From contig NZ_JABSNL010000008.1 in assembly GCF_013294025.1 (NCBI RefSeq), positions 1 through 64,000 on the forward strand: a DNA stretch of 64,000 nt. Reading direction: 5' to 3'. The stretch comes from Flavobacterium aeripolare (GTDB taxonomy: Bacteria > Bacteroidota > Bacteroidia > Flavobacteriales > Flavobacteriaceae). Below, one piece after another: positions 51,440 to 59,943 of the stretch. Position 1 is the first letter of the stretch. Each line of letters starts with the position of its first letter. The translations under genes and the position numbers were made by a program. The notes under the pieces are model-generated. The model saw only the letters and a list, made by a program, of their open reading frames with translations, did no database searches and was not told the origin of the DNA.

Positions 51440-51816
51440 TGTGGTAGCGTGTTGAATTTGAATTACAAATATAAAGTATAGTCTCTTATAAAAAAGAAAC
51501 CACGACCACATAAATATAATTTTAACGTGGCCGTAGTTCTAAATTGTTATACCTACTATTTTCTATTTATTTATTAATAAGCAAAGCGTTTAAATGCCTC
51601 TATAGCCTCATATTCTGCAAGGCCTAAATCATCATAAATTTTTGCAGTATTTTTATTCCGATCTTCTGCTCTTATAGTCACCTTGAAGTTCGAAACAAAA
51701 ACAGATGAATTTGGCAAAGAATTTGCGTTCTATTTCATATCTAAATATAAATGATAATAACTCGTTTAAAATTCGTCAAAAAAACTATTTTTGATCCATT
51801 AAAAAAACCACTAATA
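51440..51816. other. Divergent spacer with a possible gene remnant
   Basis: Between the FAD oxidoreductase and GHL10 genes lie the small minus-strand frame at 51574-51717 and AT-rich sequence without a clear terminator. A longer reading of the GHL10 gene would start at 51751, which I regard as leader. Confidence 0.5.
51574..51717 (-). CDS. Small ORF or C-terminal gene remnant, up to 47 residues
   Basis: Minus-strand frame from TTG 51717 (or GTG 51681) to TAA 51574. The last 35 residues (VTIRAEDRNKNTAKIYDDLG... to FKRFAY) are protein-like, with a good amphipathic helix pattern, but no ATG is present and a TAG closes the frame upstream at 51730-51732. It may be the surviving C terminus of a lost gene or a small protein with a non-ATG start. 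I do not recognise the family. It lies 134 bp upstream of the FAD oxidoreductase gene in the same direction. Confidence 0.35.
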   Translation of the reverse strand: MPNSSVFVSNFKVTIRAEDRNKNTAKIYDDLGLAEYEAIEAFKRFAY

Positions 51817-53385
51817 ATGACCCAGAATAAATTTGCTTTTGCCCTGATTTCGTTTTTAATACTATCCTTTTCTACTGGAAGTGCTCAAGAAAAAAAGAGT
51901 TTCCCTAAGAATGAATTTAGAGCAGTGTGGATTGCAACTGTTGCCAATATCGACTGGCCAAAATCAAGTACAGATCCTATAGAGAAACAAAAGGCAGATT
52001 ACATCGAAATATTAGATAATTACAAAGCGCTAAATTACAATGCGGTTATCGTGCAAATTAGAACAGCCGGTGATGCCTTCTACCCTACGCAACTCGCTCC
52101 ATGGTCAAAATATTTAACGGGTAAACAAGGAGAAGCTACCGATGGTAATATTGATTTACTTGCGTGGATGATCACTCAAACACATTTAAGAGGGTTCGAA
52201 TTTCACGCTTGGATGAATCCCTATCGTGCGACAATGGATTTGAATACTGCGCAATTAAGCAGACAACACGATTATTACAGACATCCTGAATGGATGATTA
52301 AATATGCTGGAAAATGGTACTACAACCCTGCGTTACCAGAGGTTCAAAAACACTTGGTCGCGGTGGTGGATGAAGTAGTGGAAAAATATGACATCGATGC
52401 CATCCATTTTGATGACTATTTTTATCCTTACAAAGTTACAGGGGAGAATTTTAATGACACCGCCTCTTTTAGAAAATATGGAGACGGCATGTCTATTGAT
52501 GATTTTAGAAGAAATAACGTTAATGACTTTGTAGAAGCAGTATCACACACGATCAAAAATGCAAAACCATGGGTGCAATTTGGTATTAGCCCTTTTGGTG
52601 TGTGGCGTAATAAATCAGTAGACCCTAGAGGCTCAGATACGCAGTCTGGACAAACAAATTATGATGATTTATTTGCTGATCCTATGGCGTGGATGGAAAA
52701 CTGCTGGATTGATTATTTAGTGCCTCAATTATACTGGAGCATGGAACACCGCACAGCTTCTTATTCGAAATTAATAAAATGGTGGGCCGAAAACACGACT
52801 AACGTTGCGCTTTACATAGGGAATGGTAGTTATAAAATCAACACTGACTCTGATAAAAGATGGTTCAATCCAAAAGAAATTCCGAATCAAATTGACCTCA
52901 CTAGATCGTACCCTAATATTAATGGAAATGCCTTTTTTAGTGCAAAAGTATTCATCAATAAAAACAAAGCAGTAACGCAGCTATTAGCTGATAGCCAATA
53001 TAAATATCCTGCCTTGCCGTATGTCGTTCCTAATTCGCGTAAAATCGTTTTAGATGTTCCTTCTGTATGTGAAAGACTCGCAGTAGCAGATACTACTAAA
53101 TATGTTCTCGAATTTCCTACGCACTCAAAAATTCGCTATGTTTTGATTTATGCTGCCAAAAAAGGAGAGCGAATTGACACTAATGACGCCAGCCAGATAG
53201 TTGATAAAATTGCATTTACTGAAAAAGAATTTTACATTACAATCGCTATTAAAAATACTAGTAGCGAACCTCAATCAACTTATGCCGCCTCGTTTATAGA
53301 TTTTTATGGTAACGAAAGCTTACCAACCATCTTAAATCCTGTGCTACTGCCGTTATTAAACCAATCCCTGTATAATGAAAAATAG
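51817..53385 (+). CDS. GHL10 (DUF187) family glycoside hydrolase-like protein
   Basis: A 522-residue exported protein with a signal peptide (MTQNKFAFALISFLILSFSTGSAQ) and a GHL10/DUF187 TIM barrel (about 30-370). FRAVWIATVANIDWP (about 33-47), YNAVIVQIRTAGDAFYPT, FHAWMNPYRA, IDAIHFDDYFYP (carrying the probable catalytic Asp pair) and VQFGISPFGVWRN are hallmark segments. A C-terminal beta-rich part follows. It overlaps the AmpG-like gene by 11 bp and is followed by a NagZ-like gene, suggesting that it acts on peptidoglycan glycans in the periplasm or at the outer membrane. ATG 51817 is chosen over 51751 because it begins the signal peptide. Confidence 0.85.
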   Translation: MTQNKFAFALISFLILSFSTGSAQEKKSFPKNEFRAVWIATVANIDWPKSSTDPIEKQKADYIEILDNYKALNYNAVIVQIRTAGDAFYPTQLAPWSKYLTGKQGEATDGNIDLLAWMITQTHLRGFEFHAWMNPYRATMDLNTAQLSRQHDYYRHPEWMIKYAGKWYYNPALPEVQKHLVAVVDEVVEKYDIDAIHFDDYFYPYKVTGENFNDTASFRKYGDGMSIDDFRRNNVNDFVEAVSHTIKNAKPWVQFGISPFGVWRNKSVDPRGSDTQSGQTNYDDLFADPMAWMENCWIDYLVPQLYWSMEHRTASYSKLIKWWAENTTNVALYIGNGSYKINTDSDKRWFNPKEIPNQIDLTRSYPNINGNAFFSAKVFINKNKAVTQLLADSQYKYPALPYVVPNSRKIVLDVPSVCERLAVADTTKYVLEFPTHSKIRYVLIYAAKKGERIDTNDASQIVDKIAFTEKEFYITIAIKNTSSEPQSTYAASFIDFYGNESLPTILNPVLLPLLNQSLYNEK

Positions 53386-54706
53386 AGACAACAACCCGTG
53401 GTTTTGGATTCCTGTGCTTAATTTTGCTTCTGGATTGCCTTATGCAATTATTATATCGGTATCGGTGATTATGTATAAAAATCTCGGGATCAATAACGAG
53501 GATATTGGGGTGTATACTAGTTTACTTTACCTACCCTGGGTGATCAAACCGCTCTGGAGTCCGTTTATAGATTTATACGCCACTAAGCGAAAATGGTTTC
53601 TCGCTATGCAGTTACTAATTTCGATCGCCTTTCTAGTCGTAGGATTGACGATACCTATGGATCATTTTTTTGTCATTAGTTTGGCTGTGTTTTGGGTAGC
53701 TGCTTTTGCTTCTGCCTCTAATGATGTTGCGAGCGATGGCTTTTATTTGATCGCCTTAGAGAAAGATCAGCAATCCTTTTTCCTGGGCATTAGAAGTACT
53801 TTTTATCGTCTATCCATGCTTACTGGTAACGGTTTTATTGTTATTTTAGGAGGTTATTTCGAACAAGAATATGGTGATAAACAAAAGGCATGGTCTTATA
53901 CCATGATTATTGTGGGACTGGCTATGGTAGTAATTACTATTTACAATTATTTTGCTACTCCAAAAACCGAAAAAGTTTTAGTGAAAAATTCTGTTGAAGC
54001 ACAAAATGCCAGCTTTGGGACGGTATTCGCAAGCTTTTTTAAGAAAAAACAAATAGCAATAGCACTGGCTTTTATTCTACTCTTTCGCTTGGGAGAATCG
54101 CAACTGCTTAAAATGCTAACTCCTTTTTTAATTGATGATACAGCGGTAGGTGGCTTAGGTCTTACTACGCAGGATGTAGGGATCATTTACGGAACTTTTG
54201 GTGTACTTTCATTAACCATTGGTGGAATTCTAGGAGGTATCGCGATCTCGAGACACGGCTTAACCAAAATGATGTTGCCTATGATTTTAGCAATGCATTT
54301 ACCTATTATTGGGTTCGTACTATTAGCACATTTTCACCCCTCGTTGCTTTATCACGTACAATGGGATCTGTATTTTTTTAATTTCGATTATAATTTCAAT
54401 GTATACACGACCTTAGTTATTATTTTAGAACAGTTTGGTTATGGTTTTGGTTTTGCCGCTTTCATGATGTACCTCATTCATGTCGCCGAAGGAGAATCAA
54501 AAACGTCTCACTATGCTATCGCCACGGGATTTATGGCTTTAGGAATGATGCTACCTGGAATGGCTAGTGGATTTATACAAGAATATTTAGGCTATGGGAA
54601 TTTCTTTATTTGGGTATTTCTAGCAACTATTCCTGGAATTATTCTGTCCCGTTTCTTGACATTTCCTAAGGATTTTGGAAAAAAATCTGAGGTCAAAATT
54701 TCGTAA
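53375..54706 (+). CDS. ampG: MFS permease, AmpG-like muropeptide transporter
   Basis: A 443-residue inner-membrane protein with about 12-14 helices. It has SGLPYAIIISVSVIMYKNLGINNEDIGVYTSLLYLPWVIKPLWSP (about 14-58), a typical AmpG beginning, and ASNDVASDGFYL (about 112-123), the hallmark motif with the acidic residues thought to drive transport. AmpG imports GlcNAc-anhydro-muramyl peptides released during cell-wall turnover. It overlaps the GHL10 gene by 11 bp and is followed 99 bp later by a NagZ-like gene, strong context for cell-wall recycling. Confidence 0.85.
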   Translation: MKNRDNNPWFWIPVLNFASGLPYAIIISVSVIMYKNLGINNEDIGVYTSLLYLPWVIKPLWSPFIDLYATKRKWFLAMQLLISIAFLVVGLTIPMDHFFVISLAVFWVAAFASASNDVASDGFYLIALEKDQQSFFLGIRSTFYRLSMLTGNGFIVILGGYFEQEYGDKQKAWSYTMIIVGLAMVVITIYNYFATPKTEKVLVKNSVEAQNASFGTVFASFFKKKQIAIALAFILLFRLGESQLLKMLTPFLIDDTAVGGLGLTTQDVGIIYGTFGVLSLTIGGILGGIAISRHGLTKMMLPMILAMHLPIIGFVLLAHFHPSLLYHVQWDLYFFNFDYNFNVYTTLVIILEQFGYGFGFAAFMMYLIHVAEGESKTSHYAIATGFMALGMMLPGMASGFIQEYLGYGNFFIWVFLATIPGIILSRFLTFPKDFGKKSEVKIS

Positions 54707-54805
54707 TCACATTAGGTCCCAGGTTTTTAAAAGAGATTTTAAAAGAATAATAGAAGCACAAATCTTAGCACAATTAACGCCTACTTTCCGATCAATTAAA
54801 CACAT

Positions 54806-56401
54806 ATGACTTTACAAGAAAAAATAGGACAATTCTTTTTCCCTGCTGTTTTTATCAACGATACTGAAGAGAACATTCAGGAGATGGAGCAGATGATAAA
54901 AGCACAGCATATAGGTGGTTTGACGTTTTTTCACAGTAGAGCTAGCGCAGCAACTAATTACGAAAGTAAAAAGAAAATTGTGATTAACGATGCCAGTTAT
55001 CTTCGGTTGAAAGAGCTGATTGCTCGTTATCAAAAAAGTGCTTCGATTCCCTTGTTGATTAGCATTGATGCTGAATGGGGACTTGCCATGCGTGTTGAAA
55101 AAACGCCGCAATATCCTTATGCTATCACCCTAGGAGCTTTGCCTGAAAATAAGGCCGCCTTGGTTTATACTGTAGGGAAACATATTGCATCCGACTTACT
55201 TTCTGCTGGAATTCACTATAACCTAGCTCCTCTAGCAGACATCAATAACAATCCAAATAATCCTGTTATTGGCTACCGTTCTTTTGGCGAAAGCAAAGAA
55301 AAAATAGCTCATTTTGCTTTAGAATATGCACGCGGAATGAACGATGCAGGCGTATTGTCTTGCCTAAAACATTTTCCTGGCCATGGAAATACCAGCATTG
55401 ATTCGCATTTAGATTTACCAGTACTTAACGAAACCCTTGACGAATTACTAGAGAACGAATTGTATCCTTTTATCGAAGGAATTAAAAACAATATCGATTC
55501 TATTATGATTGGACATTTGGCTGTACCCGCCTTAAATGATGGAAAAAACACCTCGGCAACGTTATCAAAAAATGTAATCGAGGGTCTTTTGCGCAAGCGT
55601 TTAGGATATGAAGGACTAGTCATTTCGGATGCCTTGAATATGCACAGTGTCTCAAAATTATATCCCGTAAAAGGACAGCTAGAATGGGAGGCTTTTAATG
55701 CCGGAAACGATGTATTGTGCTTCGCTGAAAATGTAGCTGAAGGAATTGAAGCAATCTTAAAAAACGCTACTCCTGAAAGAATTGATGCTAGCTTTAATCG
55801 CTTGATGGCCTGCAAAGAAAAAGTAGGACTGCTTAAAAATCACCAAGCTATTGGGAAATTAAATTTTGATGCAGCGGTTCAACTTAATACAGAACTAGCA
55901 AAATACAGCCTCACAATTATTAAGGACAACGACAATAGCAAAGCTGTTCAAGAAGCGTCAATAAATAATAAACTAGCCTGCATTAGCTTATACAAACCCG
56001 CTAACTGCAGCTTCTCAAATACGCTTTCATCACACTTAAACCTGACCAATTACAGTCTCAACGATGAGAATATACAGGAAACAGAAAATATATTTGAGGC
56101 TTTAAGCCAATATGAAACAATAATTATCGCATTATTTTTACCCAAAGCAAAACCTGCAAACAACTTTGATATTCATCCGGAAATTTTAGCATTAGTATCT
56201 AAAATACTACTCGAAGAGAAAAGCATTTTATATTCATTTGGCAATCCGTACGCTTTGCAGCATATTCCTAATTTAAATGCTGCTAGTGGAATTGTGCAAG
56301 TATACCAAGACTTTGAAGAGTTCCAGAAAAATGCTGCAGATCAACTATTGAACAACAGTCTAACATACGGAACCTTGCCTGTAGCTGTTAGTTTTTTATA
56401 A
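54806..56401 (+). CDS. nagZ: Beta-N-acetylglucosaminidase, GH3 (NagZ-like)
   Basis: A 531-residue glycoside hydrolase family 3 protein without a signal peptide, so it acts in the cytoplasm. The NagZ loop KHFPGHGNTSIDSHLDLP (about 188-205) supplies the Asp-His general acid/base pair. The catalytic Asp nucleophile lies in GLVISDALNMHSV (about 272-284). NagZ removes GlcNAc from GlcNAc-anhydroMurNAc peptides imported by AmpG. It is longer than proteobacterial NagZ (about 340 residues) because of a C-terminal GH3-C-like domain (about 370-531), common in Bacteroidota. It closes the cell-wall recycling trio. Confidence 0.87.
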   Translation: MTLQEKIGQFFFPAVFINDTEENIQEMEQMIKAQHIGGLTFFHSRASAATNYESKKKIVINDASYLRLKELIARYQKSASIPLLISIDAEWGLAMRVEKTPQYPYAITLGALPENKAALVYTVGKHIASDLLSAGIHYNLAPLADINNNPNNPVIGYRSFGESKEKIAHFALEYARGMNDAGVLSCLKHFPGHGNTSIDSHLDLPVLNETLDELLENELYPFIEGIKNNIDSIMIGHLAVPALNDGKNTSATLSKNVIEGLLRKRLGYEGLVISDALNMHSVSKLYPVKGQLEWEAFNAGNDVLCFAENVAEGIEAILKNATPERIDASFNRLMACKEKVGLLKNHQAIGKLNFDAAVQLNTELAKYSLTIIKDNDNSKAVQEASINNKLACISLYKPANCSFSNTLSSHLNLTNYSLNDENIQETENIFEALSQYETIIIALFLPKAKPANNFDIHPEILALVSKILLEEKSILYSFGNPYALQHIPNLNAASGIVQVYQDFEEFQKNAADQLLNNSLTYGTLPVAVSFL

Positions 56402-56432
56402 TTTTTAGCTTTAAATGTTATTTTAATTGCAC

Positions 56433-56451
56433 GGTGGTGCTTCCACCTTTT
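56433..56451 (+). terminator. Weak terminator after nagZ
   Basis: GGTGG (56433-56437) and CCACC (56443-56447) form a 5 bp GC-rich stem followed by TTTT. It is short but lies in the right place, 32 bp after the stop. Confidence 0.45.
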
Positions 56452-56633
56452 GTTCTTGCATTTCGATTTTTCGATCATAAACAAACTTAAAATCAATTAG
56501 TAAGCAGTTAAAATCTGACTCTAACGACTGTGAATAGTTACAATAGCGATAAGAAACAGTGCGCTTTTACTACTCTTAATTTTTAGGCTTATAGCTACTT
56601 TTTTATCTATATTGCAATCTCAAACGATATCGC

Positions 56634-58091
56634 ATGGACATAAAAATAAATAAAAACAAAGAATTATCGATTACCGAAGCTTTAATCCCGGTTCTAGCCT
56701 TGATCATAATGTTAGGATACAATGTATATGTATATGGTGACGAAGCCTTGAGCGGAAGTAATCAATTTGTTTTAATTTTAGGTGCTGCGGTGGCTGCAAT
56801 TGTTGGTTTTTTTAATAAGGTGACTTATCAAAAGATGATGGACGAAGTAGCCGAAAATATACGAGCTACTGTAGGCGCTATTTTAATCTTATTAATGGTA
56901 GGCGCATTAGCTGGAACTTGGTTAATAAGCGGCATTATTCCTTCAATGATCTATTACGGACTCCAAATATTAAGTCCGTCCATATTTTTACCCGCTACTT
57001 TAATTATTTGTTCGATAATCTCTATTGCCACAGGAAGCTCTTGGACAACGAGTGCCACTGTAGGTATCGCTTTAATAGGTGTTGGTGGCGCATTAGGATT
57101 TGATTTAGGAATGGTTGCTGGAGCGGTTATTTCTGGTGCTTATTTTGGAGACAAACTATCCCCTATGTCTGACACTACTAATTTGGCTCCGGCTATGGCG
57201 GGAACAGATTTGTTCACCCACATTCGCTATATGACATTAACAACAATACCAACTTACATCATCACGCTAATTTTGTTTATAATACTCGGCCTTTCAGTGG
57301 ATATAAAAGGAGATGTAAACATTGCTAATTTACTAGCTGATATTTCTGCTTCTTTTACGGTATCGGCATGGTTGTTTCTAGTTCCTGCAATTGTAATAGG
57401 TCTTATTGTTAAAAAAACTGAACCCCTAATTGCTTTGCTTATAGGGACCTTGCTTGCTGCTGTTTTTGCCGTTATTTTTCAACCGCATATTTTAAACCAA
57501 ATTGCTGGTGTAGAAACAATGACTTTTAAATCGGCTTATAAGGGAGTGATGGATGCTATTACAGGAAAGGTGGTGATACCCACAGAAAATAAAACATTAG
57601 CAGATTTATTTACCTCGGGTGGTATGCAAAAAATGCTGGGGACGATCTGGTTAATTATATGTGCCATGGTTTTTGGAGGAATAATGGATGCTATAGGTGC
57701 TTTGGCAAGAATAAGCCAAACGTTACTAAAATTAGCCCACACCACTTTTGGTTTGTTTGCTTCGACTGTAGGAAGTTGTTTGGCTTTGAACATCACTGCA
57801 TCAGATCAATATTTAGCCATTGTAGTGCCGGGGAAAATGTTTGCAAAAGCATATGAAGAAAAAGGCTTAGCTCCCGAAAATTTAAGTAGAACCCTGGAAG
57901 ATTCTGGAACGGTAACATCGGTATTAATTCCTTGGAATACCTGTGGAGCGTATCACGCAGGAACATTAGGAGTGTCTACTTTTGATTATCTTCCGTATGC
58001 CTTCTTTAATATTTTGAGTCCGTTTATGACCTTGCTATTTGCCGCTTTCAACATTAAAATTAGACAATTGGCTACAGCCAATAAAAAATAA
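56634..58091 (+). CDS. nhaC: Na+/H+ antiporter, NhaC family
   Basis: A 485-residue inner-membrane antiporter with about 11-12 helices. The family signatures include ATGSSWTTSATVGIALIGVGGALGFDLGMVAGAVISGAYFGDKLSPMSDTTNLAPAMAG (about 130-190) and the C-terminal LEDSGTVTSVLIPWNTCGAYHAGTLGV. NhaC members exchange Na+ for H+ (some exchange malate-Na+ for H+-lactate) and support pH and salt homeostasis. It is a single gene separated from nagZ by a weak terminator. Confidence 0.9.
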   Translation: MDIKINKNKELSITEALIPVLALIIMLGYNVYVYGDEALSGSNQFVLILGAAVAAIVGFFNKVTYQKMMDEVAENIRATVGAILILLMVGALAGTWLISGIIPSMIYYGLQILSPSIFLPATLIICSIISIATGSSWTTSATVGIALIGVGGALGFDLGMVAGAVISGAYFGDKLSPMSDTTNLAPAMAGTDLFTHIRYMTLTTIPTYIITLILFIILGLSVDIKGDVNIANLLADISASFTVSAWLFLVPAIVIGLIVKKTEPLIALLIGTLLAAVFAVIFQPHILNQIAGVETMTFKSAYKGVMDAITGKVVIPTENKTLADLFTSGGMQKMLGTIWLIICAMVFGGIMDAIGALARISQTLLKLAHTTFGLFASTVGSCLALNITASDQYLAIVVPGKMFAKAYEEKGLAPENLSRTLEDSGTVTSVLIPWNTCGAYHAGTLGVSTFDYLPYAFFNILSPFMTLLFAAFNIKIRQLATANKK

Positions 58092-58210
58092 ATTAACCAC
58101 TACAAACGAACGCTTTAGCTAACCATTTGATAGTTAAAAACTTATGCAATAATTCTTACTAAAAATAGTCTAAGACTATCAATACATAAATTTATATAAT
58201 CGTTAGTTAT

Positions 58211-58240
58211 TTACAAAACTCGCTTTATTATTTACTTTTG
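58211..58240 (+). promoter_or_regulatory. Promoter of the peroxiredoxin gene
   Basis: TTA (58211-58213), 19 bp, then TACTTTTG (58233-58240) fit the flavobacterial consensus except for one base at -33. The start codon is 36 bp downstream. A 13 bp palindrome TAGTCTAAGACTA lies about 60 bp upstream (near 58166-58178) and could be a regulator site. Confidence 0.5.
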
Positions 58241-58275
58241 TATCATCAAAAATAATTAATATAAAATATAATATT

Positions 58276-58914
58276 ATGTCATTAGTAGGAAAAAAATTCC
58301 CAAGTATTGCAGTAGACGCTATGTCGGAAATGGGTGATGATTTAAAAATCAACATCTTTGATGAAGCAGTTAACAACAACAAGAAAGTACTTTTGTTTTG
58401 GTACCCAAAAGATTTTACTTTTGTATGTCCAACTGAATTACACGCTTTTCAAGCTGCCTTACCTGAATTTGAAAAAAGAAATACTATCGTAATTGGTGCT
58501 TCTTGTGATACTAACGAAGTACACTTTGCTTGGTTAAACACACCAAAAAACAATGGTGGAATCGAAGGTGTTACTTACCCTATCCTTGCAGATACTAACA
58601 GAAATTTATCTAACATTTTAGGTATTCTTGACATTGACTCAACTGAGTACAGTGAAGAAACTGATTCTGTTATTATCGAAGGTTCTAATGTTACTTTTAG
58701 AGCTACTTACCTTATTGACGAAACTGGAAAAATCTTCCACGAAAGTGTAAACGATATGCCATTAGGTCGTAACGTAAACGAATACTTACGTATGGTAGAT
58801 GCTTACACACACGTTCAAGTAAACGGAGAAGTTTGTCCTGCTAACTGGGAAGCTGGTAAAGAAGCAATGAGTGCTGATAGAAAAAGTACTGCTGAATACT
58901 TAAGCGCAAACTAA
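58276..58914 (+). CDS. Typical 2-Cys peroxiredoxin (AhpC/Prx1 family)
   Basis: A 212-residue cytoplasmic peroxidase that reduces hydrogen peroxide and organic peroxides. The peroxidatic Cys51 is in DFTFVCPTELHAF and the resolving Cys187 in GEVCPANWEAG. The C-terminal extension is present. Downstream genes encode a thioredoxin-like protein, DUF6952 and thiol peroxidase, so its electron donor is probably the adjacent thioredoxin. It is preceded by a good TACTTTTG promoter element. Strong codon bias and a U-rich leader suggest high expression. Confidence 0.93.
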   Translation: MSLVGKKFPSIAVDAMSEMGDDLKINIFDEAVNNNKKVLLFWYPKDFTFVCPTELHAFQAALPEFEKRNTIVIGASCDTNEVHFAWLNTPKNNGGIEGVTYPILADTNRNLSNILGILDIDSTEYSEETDSVIIEGSNVTFRATYLIDETGKIFHESVNDMPLGRNVNEYLRMVDAYTHVQVNGEVCPANWEAGKEAMSADRKSTAEYLSAN

Positions 58915-58924
58915 ATTATTAAGA

Positions 58925-59070
58925 GTTACAAAGTCTCAAAGGTACTAAGCTCTTGAGTAACTAGTTACAAAGTTTTTAAAACTTTGAGACTTTGTACTTT
59001 TTCAATGTTGATAATCAATATAAAAACTTTGCAACTTTGCCTCTACGTAACTTTGCAACTAAATAAAAAA
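58925..59070 (+). repeat. Spacer of 7-8 bp CTTTG repeats with nested inverted repeats
   Basis: TACAAAGTCTCAAAG (58927-58941) is perfectly repeated in inverse at 58982-58996. Within it lies the odd-centred palindrome CAAAGTTTTTAAAACTTTG (58968-58986). It is followed by an 8 bp periodic array: AACTTTGC at 59025, 59033 and 59049, with a diverged unit at 59041. The stretch AACTAAATAAAAAA (59057-59070) before the trx ATG recurs before the next gene. Confidence 0.75.
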
Positions 59071-59073
59071 AAC

Positions 59074-59382
59074 ATGTTAATAGATTTAACCGAAGACACA
59101 TTAGCTGATATCGTTAGCTCAAACAATAAAGTTGTAGTACAATATTCTGCTTCATGGTGTGGGAACTGCCGAATCATGAAACCTAAATTCAAGAAATTAG
59201 CAACAGAAAACGAAGCGGTAACTTTTGTACTAGTTGATGCTGAAAACTCTCCTGAATCAAGAAAACTAGCTAACGTAAGTAACTTACCTACTTTTGCAAC
59301 TTTTGTAGATGGTAAACTAGTAAACGAAAAGCAAACAAACAAGCAAGAAGTACTAATTGAATTAGTGAACGAAATCGTTTAA
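59074..59382 (+). CDS. Thioredoxin-family protein with CGNC active site
   Basis: A 102-residue cytoplasmic thioredoxin. The active site is SWCGNCRIMKP with Cys29 and Cys32, a CGNC variant of the usual CGPC, which should shift its redox potential. The cis-Pro loop is NVSNLPTFATFVDG. The frame is open to 58984 but that part translates the repeat spacer, so ATG 59074 is taken. It lies between peroxiredoxin and DUF6952 genes and probably recycles Prx or Tpx. The partner assignment is inferred from context. Confidence 0.9.
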   Translation: MLIDLTEDTLADIVSSNNKVVVQYSASWCGNCRIMKPKFKKLATENEAVTFVLVDAENSPESRKLANVSNLPTFATFVDGKLVNEKQTNKQEVLIELVNEIV

Positions 59383-59466
59383 TTTATTTGTTTAAAGTGC
59401 CATGCTGTTACTGTTGATTGAGACGTTTAATAATTCATTAAAGATCTCTCTCTTAAGCGAAACATA

Positions 59467-59508
59467 ACTTTAAACGTTTAAAACTTTAAACTTAAACTAA
59501 ATAAAAAA
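59467..59508 (+). repeat. Short periodic AACTTTAAAC spacer before DUF6952
   Basis: AACTTTAAAC (59467-59476) is followed by the palindrome GTTTAAA, a second ACTTTAAAC and TTAAAC. Then comes AACTAAATAAAAAA (59495-59508), identical to the 14 bp before the trx start. The unit is related to the CTTTG repeats at 58925-59056. Confidence 0.65.
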
Positions 59509-59766
59509 ATGAAATTACCTGTAATAAAACATTTAACGCAATTCATAGAAGATAACGATCAAGATTATATCATTGAGACAATCGACGTACTAGAAGCGAT
59601 GACAGAAATTCCATCACTAAAAGACGAAGAGTTAGATGTTATAGGAGAATTAATTTCGAATATGTACGGCGCTCTTGAAGTCCATAAAATGGTAAAAACA
59701 GGCACCGATAAAAAGGAGGCTTTGAATACCTTCATGAAAAGAGTTATGGGATCGATAGACAAATAA
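59509..59766 (+). CDS. DUF6952 family protein
   Basis: An 85-residue acidic cytoplasmic protein (MKLPVIKHLTQFIEDNDQDYIIETIDVLE...) matching the small Flavobacteriia family DUF6952, which usually sits between thioredoxin and thiol peroxidase or peroxiredoxin genes, as here. It has a strongly helical pattern, with no cysteine and no signal peptide. Its function is unknown; the constant neighbourhood suggests a role in the peroxide-reducing system, for example as an adaptor. A terminator follows at 59794. Confidence 0.8.
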   Translation: MKLPVIKHLTQFIEDNDQDYIIETIDVLEAMTEIPSLKDEELDVIGELISNMYGALEVHKMVKTGTDKKEALNTFMKRVMGSIDK

Positions 59767-59793
59767 TTGTAGACTTCCCCATTTTTTAAAAAC

Positions 59794-59825
59794 AAAACGT
59801 ACTTCTAACAGGTGCGTTTTTTTTG
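59794..59825 (+). terminator. Terminator after DUF6952
   Basis: AAAACGTAC (59794-59802) pairs with GTGCGTTTT (59812-59820) with one wobble, followed by a long T tract. Confidence 0.8.
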
Positions 59826-59871
59826 TTTTATAGCTTTTCTATAGCAAACTCCCTTGCGGAACAATACTTTA

Positions 59872-59910
59872 TAAAACTTAAACGTTAAAACTTAAATCTT
59901 AAATAAATTT
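59872..59910 (+). repeat. Periodic CTTAAA spacer before tpx
   Basis: The spacer reads as repeated 7-8 bp units: AAACTTAA, ACGTTAAA, ACTTAAAT, CTTAAAT. It is a third member of the short-repeat spacers of this cluster, directly upstream of the tpx -7 element. Confidence 0.6.
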
Positions 59911-59912
59911 CA

Positions 59913-59920
59913 TACTTTTG
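59913..59920 (+). promoter_or_regulatory. Putative -7 element of tpx
   Basis: TACTTTTG exactly matches TAnnTTTG and lies 24 bp before the tpx ATG. No clear TTG is found upstream, where the CTTAAA repeats lie instead. Confidence 0.45.
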
Positions 59921-59943
59921 AACCTTAACAAACACCAAAAAAA

